Assembly (NCBI GenBank): GCA_938036345.1 | Contig: CALHPJ010000015.1 | Location: 1 to 64,000, forward strand | Length of the DNA stretch: 64,000 bases | From: an uncultured Thermofilaceae archaeon | GTDB taxonomy: Archaea > Thermoproteota > Thermoprotei > Thermofilales > Thermofilaceae | Direction: 5' to 3' | Part shown: positions 42,394 through 49,849 of the stretch, one piece after another | Numbering within the stretch: the first letter of the stretch is position 1 | Layout of the letters: each line of letters begins with the position of its first letter | Program-made: the position numbers and the translations under genes | Notes under the pieces: generated by a model | The model's database searches: none | Seen by the model: only the letters and a program-made list of their open reading frames with translations | What the model was told of the DNA's origin: nothing

Positions 42394-42591
42394 TCAGCTT
42401 ATTTTCTTGTAGCGCGCAAGTGGTAGCTGTAGAAGTCTAGGAAAGTTCCCGCACCAGCGTAGAGAAGGACGGGTTAAAAACAGCGGTTGGAGGTCGAGCA
42501 TTGTACTGACAGAACCATATCTCGCGTTAACGGTCGCCCCATCCATGCGCAGGCTCAGTGCCTCGGCACCGGCGGTTAGCAAGCTGAGCAC
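42394..42591 (-). CDS. Small hypothetical protein, fourth in a decayed membrane-protein cluster
   Basis: 65 residues from GTG 42591, which overlaps by one base the TAG that would end the preceding broken gene. The first 38 residues ('LSLLTAGAEALSLRMDGATVNARYGSVSTMLDLQPLF') look like real protein; afterwards the adjacent frame 'NPSFSTLVRELS' followed by a stop fits better, suggesting one more indel. Unknown function; probably part of a former operon 43531 to 42440. Confidence 0.35.
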   Translation of the reverse strand: MLSLLTAGAEALSLRMDGATVNARYGSVSTMLDLQPLFLTRPSLRWCGNFPRLLQLPLARYKKIS

Positions 42592-42891
42592 TAGAAACTA
42601 GGGATGTTAAAGAGCCTGCCGGGTAGCCTGAGAAACGGGCTGGGAGGAGAATCGCTGGTAAGCGGGGATGCTGCCCCCAGGGCCATCGCGAAGAGGGGGA
42701 GAAATGGAGCCAAGGGTAAAATAATCTTGGGAAACGACTAATTGGATTCCTGCTAAGCGGCCAATTATGTATTGGGCTAGCAGGGGCGAGAGGTAGGTCC
42801 ATGCGAGGAATGACAGAGCTCCCCCTACTCCTCCAATCGCTCTGAGCGCGACGAAAGCTATTCGCCTAACCCTACCCCCTCGATGCTCCAT
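42591..42891 (-). pseudogene. Broken small membrane protein gene
   Basis: From ATG 42891, preceded by a good ribosome site (GAGGTGAGAG), the frame gives a transmembrane N-terminus 'MEHRGGRVRRIAFVALRAIGG..LSFLAWTYLSPLLAQYIIGRLAGIQLVV' and then loses sense near 42725. The next frame continues with 'ILPLAPFLPLFAMALGAASPLTSDS', a plausible second membrane helix, and stops at 42591. One frameshift restores about 98 residues with two to three helices. Family not recognised. Confidence 0.55.
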
Positions 42892-42928
42892 TCTCTCACC
42901 TCGATTCCAACCTTGTACAACCCGGCGA

Positions 42929-43271
42929 TTAGGGCCTGAACTCGGCGTTAAGCCTCGCGCCCGGCTTCATCTCGACTTCCAGGGAAATTGTATCCCCAGG
43001 CTTTAGCGCTTCACCACGAACCTCTACGGGGGGTGCGGGCAGAGCATTGAGGTTCGAACCTTAATGTATACTGCCTCAGTGGAACGGAGACCAGGTATGT
43101 TAAGTCGAGGGCGATTTTCACGCGATCCCCGTTTACGCCCTTTAGCTGCGGCCTCAAGATGAAGGCCCTACCACTGGATAGGTCCTGGAGCAATTCCACT
43201 AGCGGCAGGAAAGCATAAGCAATCGCCGCAAGCAGGAGGGCGAGGGTAAAAAGTCTTAACCACGCAGTCAA
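42929..43271 (-). pseudogene. Broken LEA-like/membrane-anchored protein gene
   Basis: From 43271 the frame encodes a membrane anchor 'MTAWLRLFTLALLLAAIAYAFLPLVELL' and 'GDRVKIALDLTYLVSVPL'; after that the adjacent frame reads 'TEAVYIKVRTSML' and, past the run of six C at 43016-43022, a third frame reads 'APPVEVRGEALKPGDTISLEVEMKPGARLNAEFRP' to a stop at 42929. Two indels separate what looks like one 110-residue protein with an extracellular beta domain. Its start overlaps the stop of the gene upstream (ATGA at 43268-43271). Confidence 0.55.
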
Positions 43272-43531
43272 TCCACTCTCCTTACCTCCTTTGAAACCCC
43301 AATCCTTAACAGCTGAACCCCAGCCGCAAGAGCAAGAGGGAGGAAAGCCAGCTTGGCTAATAGGTAAAGCACTTCGCTCACCAGCTTGCTAATTCCAGCT
43401 TCAGGGCTAGAGGGCGGGGAGAAACGCTGGTAGCTGGTGGCAAAGTAGATGGCGATTGCGGAAAACGCGGTTATCATCGAGAGCCCGAGAGCCGGTAGGA
43501 ACTTCCCCATTACGCTGGAACTCAATGCCAT
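43268..43531 (-). CDS. Small two-helix membrane protein, first gene of the decayed cluster
   Basis: 87 residues with two hydrophobic segments ('LPALGLSMITAFSAIAIYFAT' and 'LLAKLAFLPLALAAGVQLLRIG') and a basic cytoplasmic tail. No family recognised. It overlaps the next gene by four bases, typical of a working operon, yet at least two of the following genes are frameshifted. Start at 43531 is likely but no clear promoter was identified; the AT-rich segment 43540-43580 lies upstream. Confidence 0.5.
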   Translation of the reverse strand: MALSSSVMGKFLPALGLSMITAFSAIAIYFATSYQRFSPPSSPEAGISKLVSEVLYLLAKLAFLPLALAAGVQLLRIGVSKEVRRVD

Positions 43532-43675
43532 TGATCATGAAACCTTGTCATAATCACAATTTCTTGCGTATTTTTTACTGGAAAGCATCCTCATTCAAGA
43601 CGTAGCTGTGGGAGATGTGGGCCGCTCTCAGCGTTTGCGAGGGAGCAGCTATGCCGGCTTACACGATCGGAAGCG

Positions 43676-43685
43676 TTTAATATAT
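43676..43685 (+). promoter_or_regulatory. TATA box of the DUF72-SWIM gene
   Basis: TTTAATATAT, centred 28 bp before the GTG start at 43709; a clean example of the leaderless arrangement seen throughout the window. Confidence 0.7.
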
Positions 43686-43708
43686 GGCCCGCGCAGCGAG
43701 TTTACCCC

Positions 43709-44890
43709 GTGTCCCTCGACGAGTACATCGACGCCAGCCCTGGCTTGAAGTCGAGGGTGAGAATCGGGACCTCCGGTTGGGATTACGACGACTGGGTTGG
43801 GCCCTTCTACGATTACGAGAAGGGGATGCTCTCCATCTACACGCGGATCTTCAATACCGTTGAGGTGAACTCTTCCTTCTACACGTTGCTCAACGAGAGG
43901 TTCTTCGAGGGGCTCGCTAGGGCTTCTCCCCCCGGCTTCCTCTTCTCTGTGAAGATGTATAGGGGTGTAACGCACAAGAAGGGGTTGAACCCGAAGCTCG
44001 CTGGCGGGGAACTGAACGCGTTCTTCAAGTCCATTGAGCCGCTCCGCAAGCACGGGAAGCTGGGAGCCGTGCTTGTCCAGCTCCCCCCTTGGAGGAGGGA
44101 GGAGGTGCCGTGGTTTGAGGACTTCCTGGCTGAGCTGCCGAAGGGGGTGAGGGTCGCTGTCGAGTTCAGGGATCCAAGCTGGCTCGCTAGCGACGTGCTC
44201 GGCATGCTGAGGAGATACGAGGCGGCCCTGGTTGCCGTCGACGAGCCGCTGTTGCCCCCGGTGGTGGAGCTGACGGCCGACTTCCTGTACGTGAGGTGGC
44301 ACGGGAGAGGGGAGAGGCCGTGGTACTACTACCACTACTCGCCGAGTGAGCTCGCTCCCTGGGCCGAGAAACTGAAAAACCTTGCCAGCGAGGTAGAATT
44401 GATACTGGGATACTTCAACAACCACTTCAGGGGCTTCGCCCCCCACAACGCGCTCCAGATGCTAATGCTGCTTGGGATCGTGGAGCGCAGGCACCGGGAG
44501 CTGCTAGCCAGGATGGACAGATACTTTGCAGCAGCCCCTTCCCTGAGAGTCGGTGTGCTGGAGAGCCTCAAAAGCGGCGAGGTGGAGGAGGCGTTAAAAG
44601 CTTTGGCCGGGGAGAGGAGGTTTCAGCGAGGCTTAGAGATCAGCGGGTCGGAGGTGGGGTACAAGTTGACCGAGCGTGGGCTAATCGCCCGCGTGAGGAA
44701 CTACCGCGTGGAGGTCGATAGGGTTGAGAGGAGGATTGCCCACGATTGCGAGGATTGGAAGAAGTCCGCCGAGTCGAAGAGGTTTTGCAAGCACATGGTG
44801 AGGCTCTTCCTCAGCCTGCCCCGGGAGGCTTCCAGGGAGCTTTTAGAGGACCTCCTATCCAACTTCGAGGAGTGGAGCTTCGAGTACTAG
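43709..44890 (+). CDS. DUF72 protein fused to a SWIM-like zinc-binding C-terminus
   Basis: 393 residues. Residues about 15-255 are DUF72: 'VRIGTSGWDYDDWVGPFY', 'FNTVEVNSSFYTLL', 'FLFSVKMYRGVTHKK', 'GAVLVQLPPW', 'VAVEFRDPSWL', 'YVRWHGRG', 'ILGYFNNHFRGFAPHNA'. Residues about 315-375 contain 'RIAHDCEDWKKSAESKRFCKHMVRLFL', with Cys, Cys and His spaced as in SWIM zinc motifs (CxC...CxH-like). SWIM domains bind DNA or protein and occur with SWI2/SNF2 ATPases and recombination mediators. FEN1 follows 28 bp downstream on the same strand, hinting at a DNA-related role for the pair. Confidence 0.75.
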   Translation: MSLDEYIDASPGLKSRVRIGTSGWDYDDWVGPFYDYEKGMLSIYTRIFNTVEVNSSFYTLLNERFFEGLARASPPGFLFSVKMYRGVTHKKGLNPKLAGGELNAFFKSIEPLRKHGKLGAVLVQLPPWRREEVPWFEDFLAELPKGVRVAVEFRDPSWLASDVLGMLRRYEAALVAVDEPLLPPVVELTADFLYVRWHGRGERPWYYYHYSPSELAPWAEKLKNLASEVELILGYFNNHFRGFAPHNALQMLMLLGIVERRHRELLARMDRYFAAAPSLRVGVLESLKSGEVEEALKALAGERRFQRGLEISGSEVGYKLTERGLIARVRNYRVEVDRVERRIAHDCEDWKKSAESKRFCKHMVRLFLSLPREASRELLEDLLSNFEEWSFEY

Positions 44891-44918
44891 CGTTTCTCCA
44901 CCGCGCCGGTGGGGAGGA

Positions 44919-45953
44919 ATGGGGGCGAACCTAACGCCGCTGGTGCCTAGGGAGAAGATCGGGTTGGAGGGGGTAGCCGGCAAGACCTTAGCCGTCGACG
45001 CACTGAACGCAGTGTACCAGTTCCTCGCGCTCGTCAGGGACCGGAGGGGAGAGCTCATGAGGAACGAAAGGGGGTTAGTGACGTCCCACCTGATCGGCTT
45101 GGCCACCAGGTACTCGAAGCTTGCGCTCGAGAACAAGTGCAGGTTCATCTTCGTGTTTGACGGACCCCCTCACCCCCTGAAGAGGGTGGAAATCGAGAGG
45201 AGGAGGGAGATCAGGGAGAGAGCGCTGGAGGAGTACAAGCGGCTCATCGAGGCGGGGGACTACGAGAGGGCTTTCTCGAAAGCCGTCGTGGCCGCCAGCG
45301 TGGATGAATGGATCATCGATAGTAGCAGGAAGCTGATCCAGCTGATGGGCTTTCCCGTAGTTGACGCGCCAGCCGACGCCGAAGCCCAGGCCGCTTTCAT
45401 CGTCTCCCGGGGGGAGGCGTGGGCTGTCAGCAGCCAGGACTGGGATTCGCTGCTCTATGGCTCGCCGAGGCTCGTAAGGTACCTCACACTCACGGGCTTC
45501 GAGTGGCTGCCGAGCAAGCGGGTGGCGAGGAGGCTGGAGCCCGAGCTGGTCGAGCTGGAGAGGGTTCTCGCCGCCCTCGGCATCTCCCGCAGGCAGCTGG
45601 TAGAGATCGCCGTCCTCTCCGGCACGGACTTCAACCGAGGGGTTAAGGGCGTAGGGCCCCGCAGGGCTTACAAGCTTGTCAAAACGTATGGGAGCCTCGA
45701 CCGGCTGCCGAGCGATATACGCAGGGCGCTCCCCGAAAACTACCTGGAGGTTGTTGAACTCTTCCTCAACCCGCCCGTCAGGGTGGATTATGGCATAGAG
45801 TTCCGGGAGCCCGACGAGGAGGGGCTCTACAGGTTTCTCGTCGAGGAGAACAACTTCTCGCGGAAGCGCGCCGAGCTCGTTGTGGAGAGGCTGAGGAGGG
45901 CATGGAGGGAAGCTGGGCTGAGCCAGAGGGGGCTTGAGGAGTACTTCGACTGA
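44919..45953 (+). CDS. fen: Flap endonuclease 1 (FEN1/XPG family)
   Basis: 344 residues: N-domain 'MGANLTPLVPREKI', 'LAVDALNAVYQFL' (metal Asp), 'CRFIFVFDGPPHPLK' (second Asp), I-domain 'VVDAPADAEAQAAF' (Glu/Asp cluster), 'AVSSQDWDSLLYGS' (Asp pair), 'GTDFNRGVKGVGPRRAYKLV' (metal Asp and helix-hairpin-helix). The C-terminus 'QRGLEEYF' is a PIP box for PCNA binding. Removes 5' flaps in Okazaki-fragment maturation and repair. GGGAGG at 44911-44916 lies just before ATG 44919, so it is probably translated from the upstream mRNA. A 23-bp piece of this gene is repeated at 47174-47196. Confidence 0.95.
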   Translation: MGANLTPLVPREKIGLEGVAGKTLAVDALNAVYQFLALVRDRRGELMRNERGLVTSHLIGLATRYSKLALENKCRFIFVFDGPPHPLKRVEIERRREIRERALEEYKRLIEAGDYERAFSKAVVAASVDEWIIDSSRKLIQLMGFPVVDAPADAEAQAAFIVSRGEAWAVSSQDWDSLLYGSPRLVRYLTLTGFEWLPSKRVARRLEPELVELERVLAALGISRRQLVEIAVLSGTDFNRGVKGVGPRRAYKLVKTYGSLDRLPSDIRRALPENYLEVVELFLNPPVRVDYGIEFREPDEEGLYRFLVEENNFSRKRAELVVERLRRAWREAGLSQRGLEEYFD

Positions 45954-46163
45954 GCGTTGCAGCAAAGCCCGACAATCAAGCGATGCCCCGTACGCGGCTG
46001 CCATCCGTCTATGTATGTGGGGCGGGCTCTTTTCAGAGGAAACCGTGAGAAGCACTCGCGGAATTAAGGTGTAGTCCAATGGGCATGGGCACCGCGGTTT
46101 ACGCGTTAGCGGTGAAAAGTGTTGAAGCGCTACTGGGCGTGCTACGTGAGATTTGACTTTAAA

Positions 46164-46206
46164 CTTATATTTAGGCTATCGTTCTAGTTAACTTGAAGAG
46201 GTGGGA
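46164..46206 (+). promoter_or_regulatory. Promoter and ribosome-binding site of the OsmC gene
   Basis: TATA-like CTTATATT (46164-46171) and the purine-rich GAGGTGGGA (46198-46206) placed just before ATG 46209. The leadered layout differs from the mostly leaderless genes around it. Confidence 0.55.
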
Positions 46207-46208
46207 AT

Positions 46209-46625
46209 ATGGCTAAACTTTACGCGTCGGCAAAGCTGGTCAAGAATCTAAGGATAGACGTCGATGATGGCAGAAAACACGCCTATTGCCTTGATTTGCC
46301 TTTAGACCTGGGAGGAACAGACATGGGGCCTTCAGCCCTTGAACTCGCCTTGATGAGCTTTGCTGGCTGCTACGCAACAATTTTCACTTTTATAGCTAAA
46401 AAAATGAAAATCACGTTAAATGATTTAGAAGTTAAGATGGAGGCTGTTAAACCAGAGGAAGTTGGAACTATAACCGAAGTTAATGCTGAAGTCTCGGTCA
46501 AAACTGATGTCCCGCTAGACGTGATTCAAAAGATTCATAGTAAAACGTTGGAAAACTGTCCTGTTGGAATGCTCTTTGAAAAGGCAGGAGTTAAGATAAG
46601 TTACAATTTGAAGATCGAAAAATAA
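46209..46625 (+). CDS. OsmC/Ohr-family thiol peroxidase-like protein
   Basis: 138 residues with the OsmC pattern: 'GGTDMGPSALELALMSFAGCYATIF' (first reactive Cys in AGC) and 'TLENCPVGMLF' (second Cys). These proteins reduce organic hydroperoxides with the two cysteines, or act on related thiol substrates. Its DNA is clearly AT-richer than its neighbours and uses many AAA, GAA and TTT codons, while the flanking genes use GC-ending codons, so recent acquisition is likely. It has its own promoter and Shine-Dalgarno and sits between FEN1 and rearranged sequence. Confidence 0.88.
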   Translation: MAKLYASAKLVKNLRIDVDDGRKHAYCLDLPLDLGGTDMGPSALELALMSFAGCYATIFTFIAKKMKITLNDLEVKMEAVKPEEVGTITEVNAEVSVKTDVPLDVIQKIHSKTLENCPVGMLFEKAGVKISYNLKIEK

Positions 46626-47243
46626 TATTACACATTATTGATCGCGGCTCATTTGCTATTTTCGTTTAAGTCATTTTTTCGATTAGCGCCTTACCTTCCC
46701 CCTTACTTCGCGACTCCCCCACTTTCTCGAGGGCTTGCCCCTCGGATCTTCGTTTCCCAGTTACCACTTTTCTCCTCGAGAGCGCAGACCCCTCCGGCTC
46801 CAGTGGGACCTTATTCGCGGAGCTCGAACCTGTTTTTCTCGACCAGGTAGGCTATGTCCCTCGCAGGCTTTTGCTGCAGATTCTTCGGCTTATTGTAGAA
46901 GTGTAGCTTGGGGTTTTCCGCACGCTTCCTCTGCGGCCTTAACCGGGCTTCTCCAGCTTTGGCATGGGCGGGAGTTGCCCACGGCCTCGATCCGCGCATA
47001 CTTGAGGGGGTTTCCGACACCCAGATAACCCCTGAGCACGTAGGTGGTGCGCCTTTAGGAGTCGGCGTCCCCACCTGTAGCTCACTGAGATCTCCACCTC
47101 TTTTCCAACGATCCAGCTGTGCCCCATCCGCGCGAGGAAGAGTGGGTTGCCGGAGATCTCGACGGATGGCTCCGAGAACAACTTCTCGCGGAAGCGGGCT
47201 CAGCTGCGAGCAAGCATTTAACCTTGTTTTGCAGTAAAAGCCT
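46626..47243. other. Rearranged debris between the OsmC and MDR dehydrogenase genes
   Basis: No intact gene. T-rich sequence after the OsmC stop (46660-46680) may end its transcript. From 46816 to 46854 there is an inverted copy of the 5' end of the dehydrogenase gene (see repeat), and 47174-47196 repeats part of the FEN1 gene. Between them broken minus-strand frames (for example 'ARMGHSWIVGKEVEISVSYRWG') look like fragments of real coding sequence but cannot be assigned. Confidence 0.55.
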
Positions 47244-47295
47244 GTGAGAGGAAGAGTAGCCTACCTGGCCGAGAAAAACAGGTTCGAGCTCCGCG
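46816..47295. repeat. 39-bp inverted repeat bounding rearranged DNA
   Basis: 46816-46854 is the reverse complement of 47257-47295 with one mismatch. The right arm is inside the start of the MDR dehydrogenase gene (encoding AYLAEKNRFELRE); the left arm encodes AYLVEKNRFELRE on the minus strand. The arms bound about 400 bp that also contain the FEN1 fragment, consistent with duplication and inversion by recombination. No transposase or terminal motif is present. Confidence 0.75.
47174..47196 (+). repeat. 23-bp direct copy of an internal FEN1 segment
   Basis: Identical to 45846-45868 of the FEN1 gene (encoding ENNFSRKR). It continues for about 12 further codons with lower match ('AQLRASI' then stop) and stops matching upstream. 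A fragment of a duplicated FEN1 gene. Confidence 0.7.
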
Positions 47296-48188
47296 AGGAG
47301 GATGTTCCCCGGTTGGGCGAGAAGGATCTCCTGGTAAAGGTTAAAGCGTGCGGGATTTGCACAGGCGACATTTACGCTTTCCTCGGCTACCCTACCTGGT
47401 TCGCCCTCCCGGCCGCGCTGGGCCACGAGCCCTCGGGTGAGGTTGTAGAGGTAGGGCCGAAGGTTTCCAGGTTTAAGCCAGGTGACCGCGTAACGGTCCT
47501 CGGAGGCCCTGGTTACTCGGACTACGTTGTGGTGGAGGAGAGCTACGCTGAACCTATTCCGCCGAACGTGCCCTTTGAGCACGCGATAGGCGAACCGCTG
47601 GCCTGCGCGGTCAACGGCATAAGGCTAGCTGCCCCCAGCTTCGGCGACAGGGTCGCGGTTGTCGGCGTGGGTTTCATGGGCCTCCTCCTCGTTCAAGCTC
47701 TAAGCAGGATGCACCTCGACTCCCTCGTAGCCGTGGATGTGAGGGAGGACAGGCTAAGGCTCGCGAAAGAGTTTGGAGCGGACGTTGCGGTGAACCCGCA
47801 GCGCGAAGACCTGGATAGCGTGGTAGCCGAGCTGGAGGGAGGGTGCGACATCGTGATCGAGGCCACCGGCTCGCCCAAGGGCGTGGACGTTGCGACAAAG
47901 CTTGTGAGGAGGAGGGGCAGGCTCTGCATCTTCAGCTACCACCCGCTCCCCGTGCCGGTCGACCTGAGGACCTGGGATGCTAAGGGGCTCGAGGTGGTGA
48001 TGACGAACCCTAACAGGGCGGAGGATATGCGCGTGAACCTGCGCACTGCGATGAAGAGCTTAAGCCGGGGCGTTTTCAGGATGGAGAAGCTGGTCACGCA
48101 CAGGTGGCCGCTAGCCGAAATCCAGAGGGCTTTCGAGTACGCATCATCGAAGCCAGTAGACTACATAAAGGGAGTTATCGTGCCGTAA
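47244..48188 (+). CDS. MDR-family zinc alcohol/polyol dehydrogenase lacking the structural zinc lobe
   Basis: 314 residues: catalytic-zinc ligands Cys in 'KACGICTGD', His-Glu in 'LGHEPSGEVV', and 'IGEPLACAVNG'; NAD(P)-binding 'VAVVGVGFMGLLLVQA' and 'VDVREDRLRLAKEFGADV'. The four-Cys structural zinc loop is absent, unlike the longer homologue at 58092. Oxidises a secondary alcohol, polyol or threonine-like substrate. GTG 47244. Its first 13 codons are duplicated in inverted form at 46816-46854. Confidence 0.85.
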   Translation: MRGRVAYLAEKNRFELREEDVPRLGEKDLLVKVKACGICTGDIYAFLGYPTWFALPAALGHEPSGEVVEVGPKVSRFKPGDRVTVLGGPGYSDYVVVEESYAEPIPPNVPFEHAIGEPLACAVNGIRLAAPSFGDRVAVVGVGFMGLLLVQALSRMHLDSLVAVDVREDRLRLAKEFGADVAVNPQREDLDSVVAELEGGCDIVIEATGSPKGVDVATKLVRRRGRLCIFSYHPLPVPVDLRTWDAKGLEVVMTNPNRAEDMRVNLRTAMKSLSRGVFRMEKLVTHRWPLAEIQRAFEYASSKPVDYIKGVIVP

Positions 48189-48259
48189 GTTCTCAGTATC
48201 GGGACGAAGCACAATCCGCTCCCCGTTACGTATTAAACTGCCCGGTTTATCGCTGCTTC

Positions 48260-49708
48260 ATGCCGAAGAGAACCTCACTCCTTTTAGCGGCGTCCTTGGC
48301 CGCTTACGCGGCGCTTACAGCGTGCTTGGGCGTGCTGGAGTCCAGCGTGGTGGAGAGATCGGGTTATGTAAGCGTGCAGGGTGTTTCAGTCTACTTCACC
48401 GAGTGGGCTCCCAGAAGTGCGGCGGTTAAGGGCACGGCCGTGCTTCTACACGGCTTAGGGGGGAGCTTGGAAATGATGAGGTGGCTGGGAGTGGAGCTGG
48501 CTAGGAACGGTTACCGCGCCATAGCCTACGATAACGCCGGCCATGGGAGAAGCTCGAGGGCTGGGGCTTATTTCAACTCGACACAGGCCTTCAATATTTA
48601 TGGCGCGGTGCTAGACGCGCTAGGAGTCCCCAAGGGGGAGGAAATCGTGCTGGTGGGTCACAGCATGGGTGGCTTCTTTGCCCAGGAGTTCGCCGCAATG
48701 GATCCGAGGGTAGAGAAGCTCTTCATCCTAGCTTCACGGCCCTACGTGAACGCTACAGGAGCCGCTAGAGTCGCCATCTACGCTGCCCGCGACGAGATCT
48801 TCGTCCCAACGCTAGCCGAGGGATGGGAGGTTGCCGTGCTCCCCTACGATAACCACCTCACCATCCTTTACAACCCGGTGCTCGCCGACCTCGTACTGGG
48901 GAAAGTCGCCGGCGAGGGATACGTAAACCTCTCGGCTCCGCGCCTCTACGTAGCTGTAGCGAGAAGCGCCTCCGCGTTTTCGGCGATGATTCTGGCCTTC
49001 TGTGCAATCGCCTCGCTGCTGGGCGGGGGAACAGAGGCCAAGCACGCTAGCCCTCCCCGCTACACCCTGTTGCTGCTTTCCACCATTGCCGCGGCCCCGC
49101 TGGCGTTCCCAATGTACACGGCTACTTCACGGCTGGTATCGCTAATAGCCGGGTACGTTCTCGCGGTGTTGTACTCCCAAGCGGTTGGGCTTGCGGCGGC
49201 CTTACGGCTCCGGATCGGCGGTGCTAGAACGATACGGCTCCACTCGAAAGAGCTGCTGCGCGAAGCTGCCGTAGGCGCGCTACTCGCCGCCGTGGCGTAC
49301 GCCAGCGTCCACGAAGCTCTCCAGCCGTTCTTCAACGTTGAACTCAGCCCCTTCAGGTTTGGGCTCTTCGCAGGGGTTTTAGCCCTGTCGCTTCCACCGG
49401 TAGCGGTTTTCGAAGCCGCGTTTAGAGGGGGGCTGCGGTGCCTCCCCCTTCACCGGGGATTGGCTGCAACAGTAGCCTTACGCTTAGCGAGCTTCGCCTC
49501 GGCCTACGCTACAGCTAGGTTGCTGCTAGGCGCTCAAGGGGTAGCCGGCTACTTGCTCATAGTCACGTACGTCAGCCTAGTGCTGCTTCTACCGCTGGAT
49601 GCTGCGGCTCAGGTGTGGTTGAGGCGCACGGGTTCTTGGAGCGAAAATGTTCTTTGGCTCGCCGTAGTTTACAGCGCACTGCTGGCTGCGGTATCCCCGC
49701 TGCTCTAG
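48260..49708 (+). CDS. Alpha/beta hydrolase fused to a polytopic membrane domain
   Basis: 482 residues. An N-terminal hydrophobic helix (8-28) is followed by an alpha/beta hydrolase that should face outside: 'VLLHGLGGSLEMMRWLGVEL', 'AYDNAGHGRSS', nucleophile GHSMGG, 'YAARDEIFVP' (Asp) and 'PYDNHLTIL' (His). From about residue 225 there are eight or so transmembrane helices with no known family. ATG 48260 lies 26 bp after 'tattaaac'; the frame extends further upstream over the dehydrogenase but without protein-like sequence. May be a lipid or lipoprotein-like ester hydrolase tied to its membrane substrate; that is a guess. Confidence 0.7.
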   Translation: MPKRTSLLLAASLAAYAALTACLGVLESSVVERSGYVSVQGVSVYFTEWAPRSAAVKGTAVLLHGLGGSLEMMRWLGVELARNGYRAIAYDNAGHGRSSRAGAYFNSTQAFNIYGAVLDALGVPKGEEIVLVGHSMGGFFAQEFAAMDPRVEKLFILASRPYVNATGAARVAIYAARDEIFVPTLAEGWEVAVLPYDNHLTILYNPVLADLVLGKVAGEGYVNLSAPRLYVAVARSASAFSAMILAFCAIASLLGGGTEAKHASPPRYTLLLLSTIAAAPLAFPMYTATSRLVSLIAGYVLAVLYSQAVGLAAALRLRIGGARTIRLHSKELLREAAVGALLAAVAYASVHEALQPFFNVELSPFRFGLFAGVLALSLPPVAVFEAAFRGGLRCLPLHRGLAATVALRLASFASAYATARLLLGAQGVAGYLLIVTYVSLVLLLPLDAAAQVWLRRTGSWSENVLWLAVVYSALLAAVSPLL

Positions 49709-49849
49709 GTTTCAGCAATTATATCATAAAAATCTGTGGTTTATTAAATCTGAATAAATTTATCTTAGAATTTTTAATTATGTTAAAATGGTTAAAACTA
49801 TAGGAAAGCTTTAAATACCGAAATTTCAATAGTTAAGAGAGGAAAAGAA

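Noticed and set aside
43046-43062. tRNA T-arm-like GGTTCGAACC
   Set aside because: No acceptor stem, anticodon arm or D-arm at the right distances, and the stretch lies inside the broken LEA-like membrane gene.
44919-45953. Minus-strand frame covering the FEN1 gene
   Set aside because: It is a compositional shadow: the plus-strand protein has all FEN1 catalytic motifs and a PIP box.
46085-46156. Tiny frame 'MGTAVYALAVKSVEALLGVLREI'
   Set aside because: Only 23 codons with no ribosome site; may be a C-terminal scrap of a lost gene but cannot be supported.
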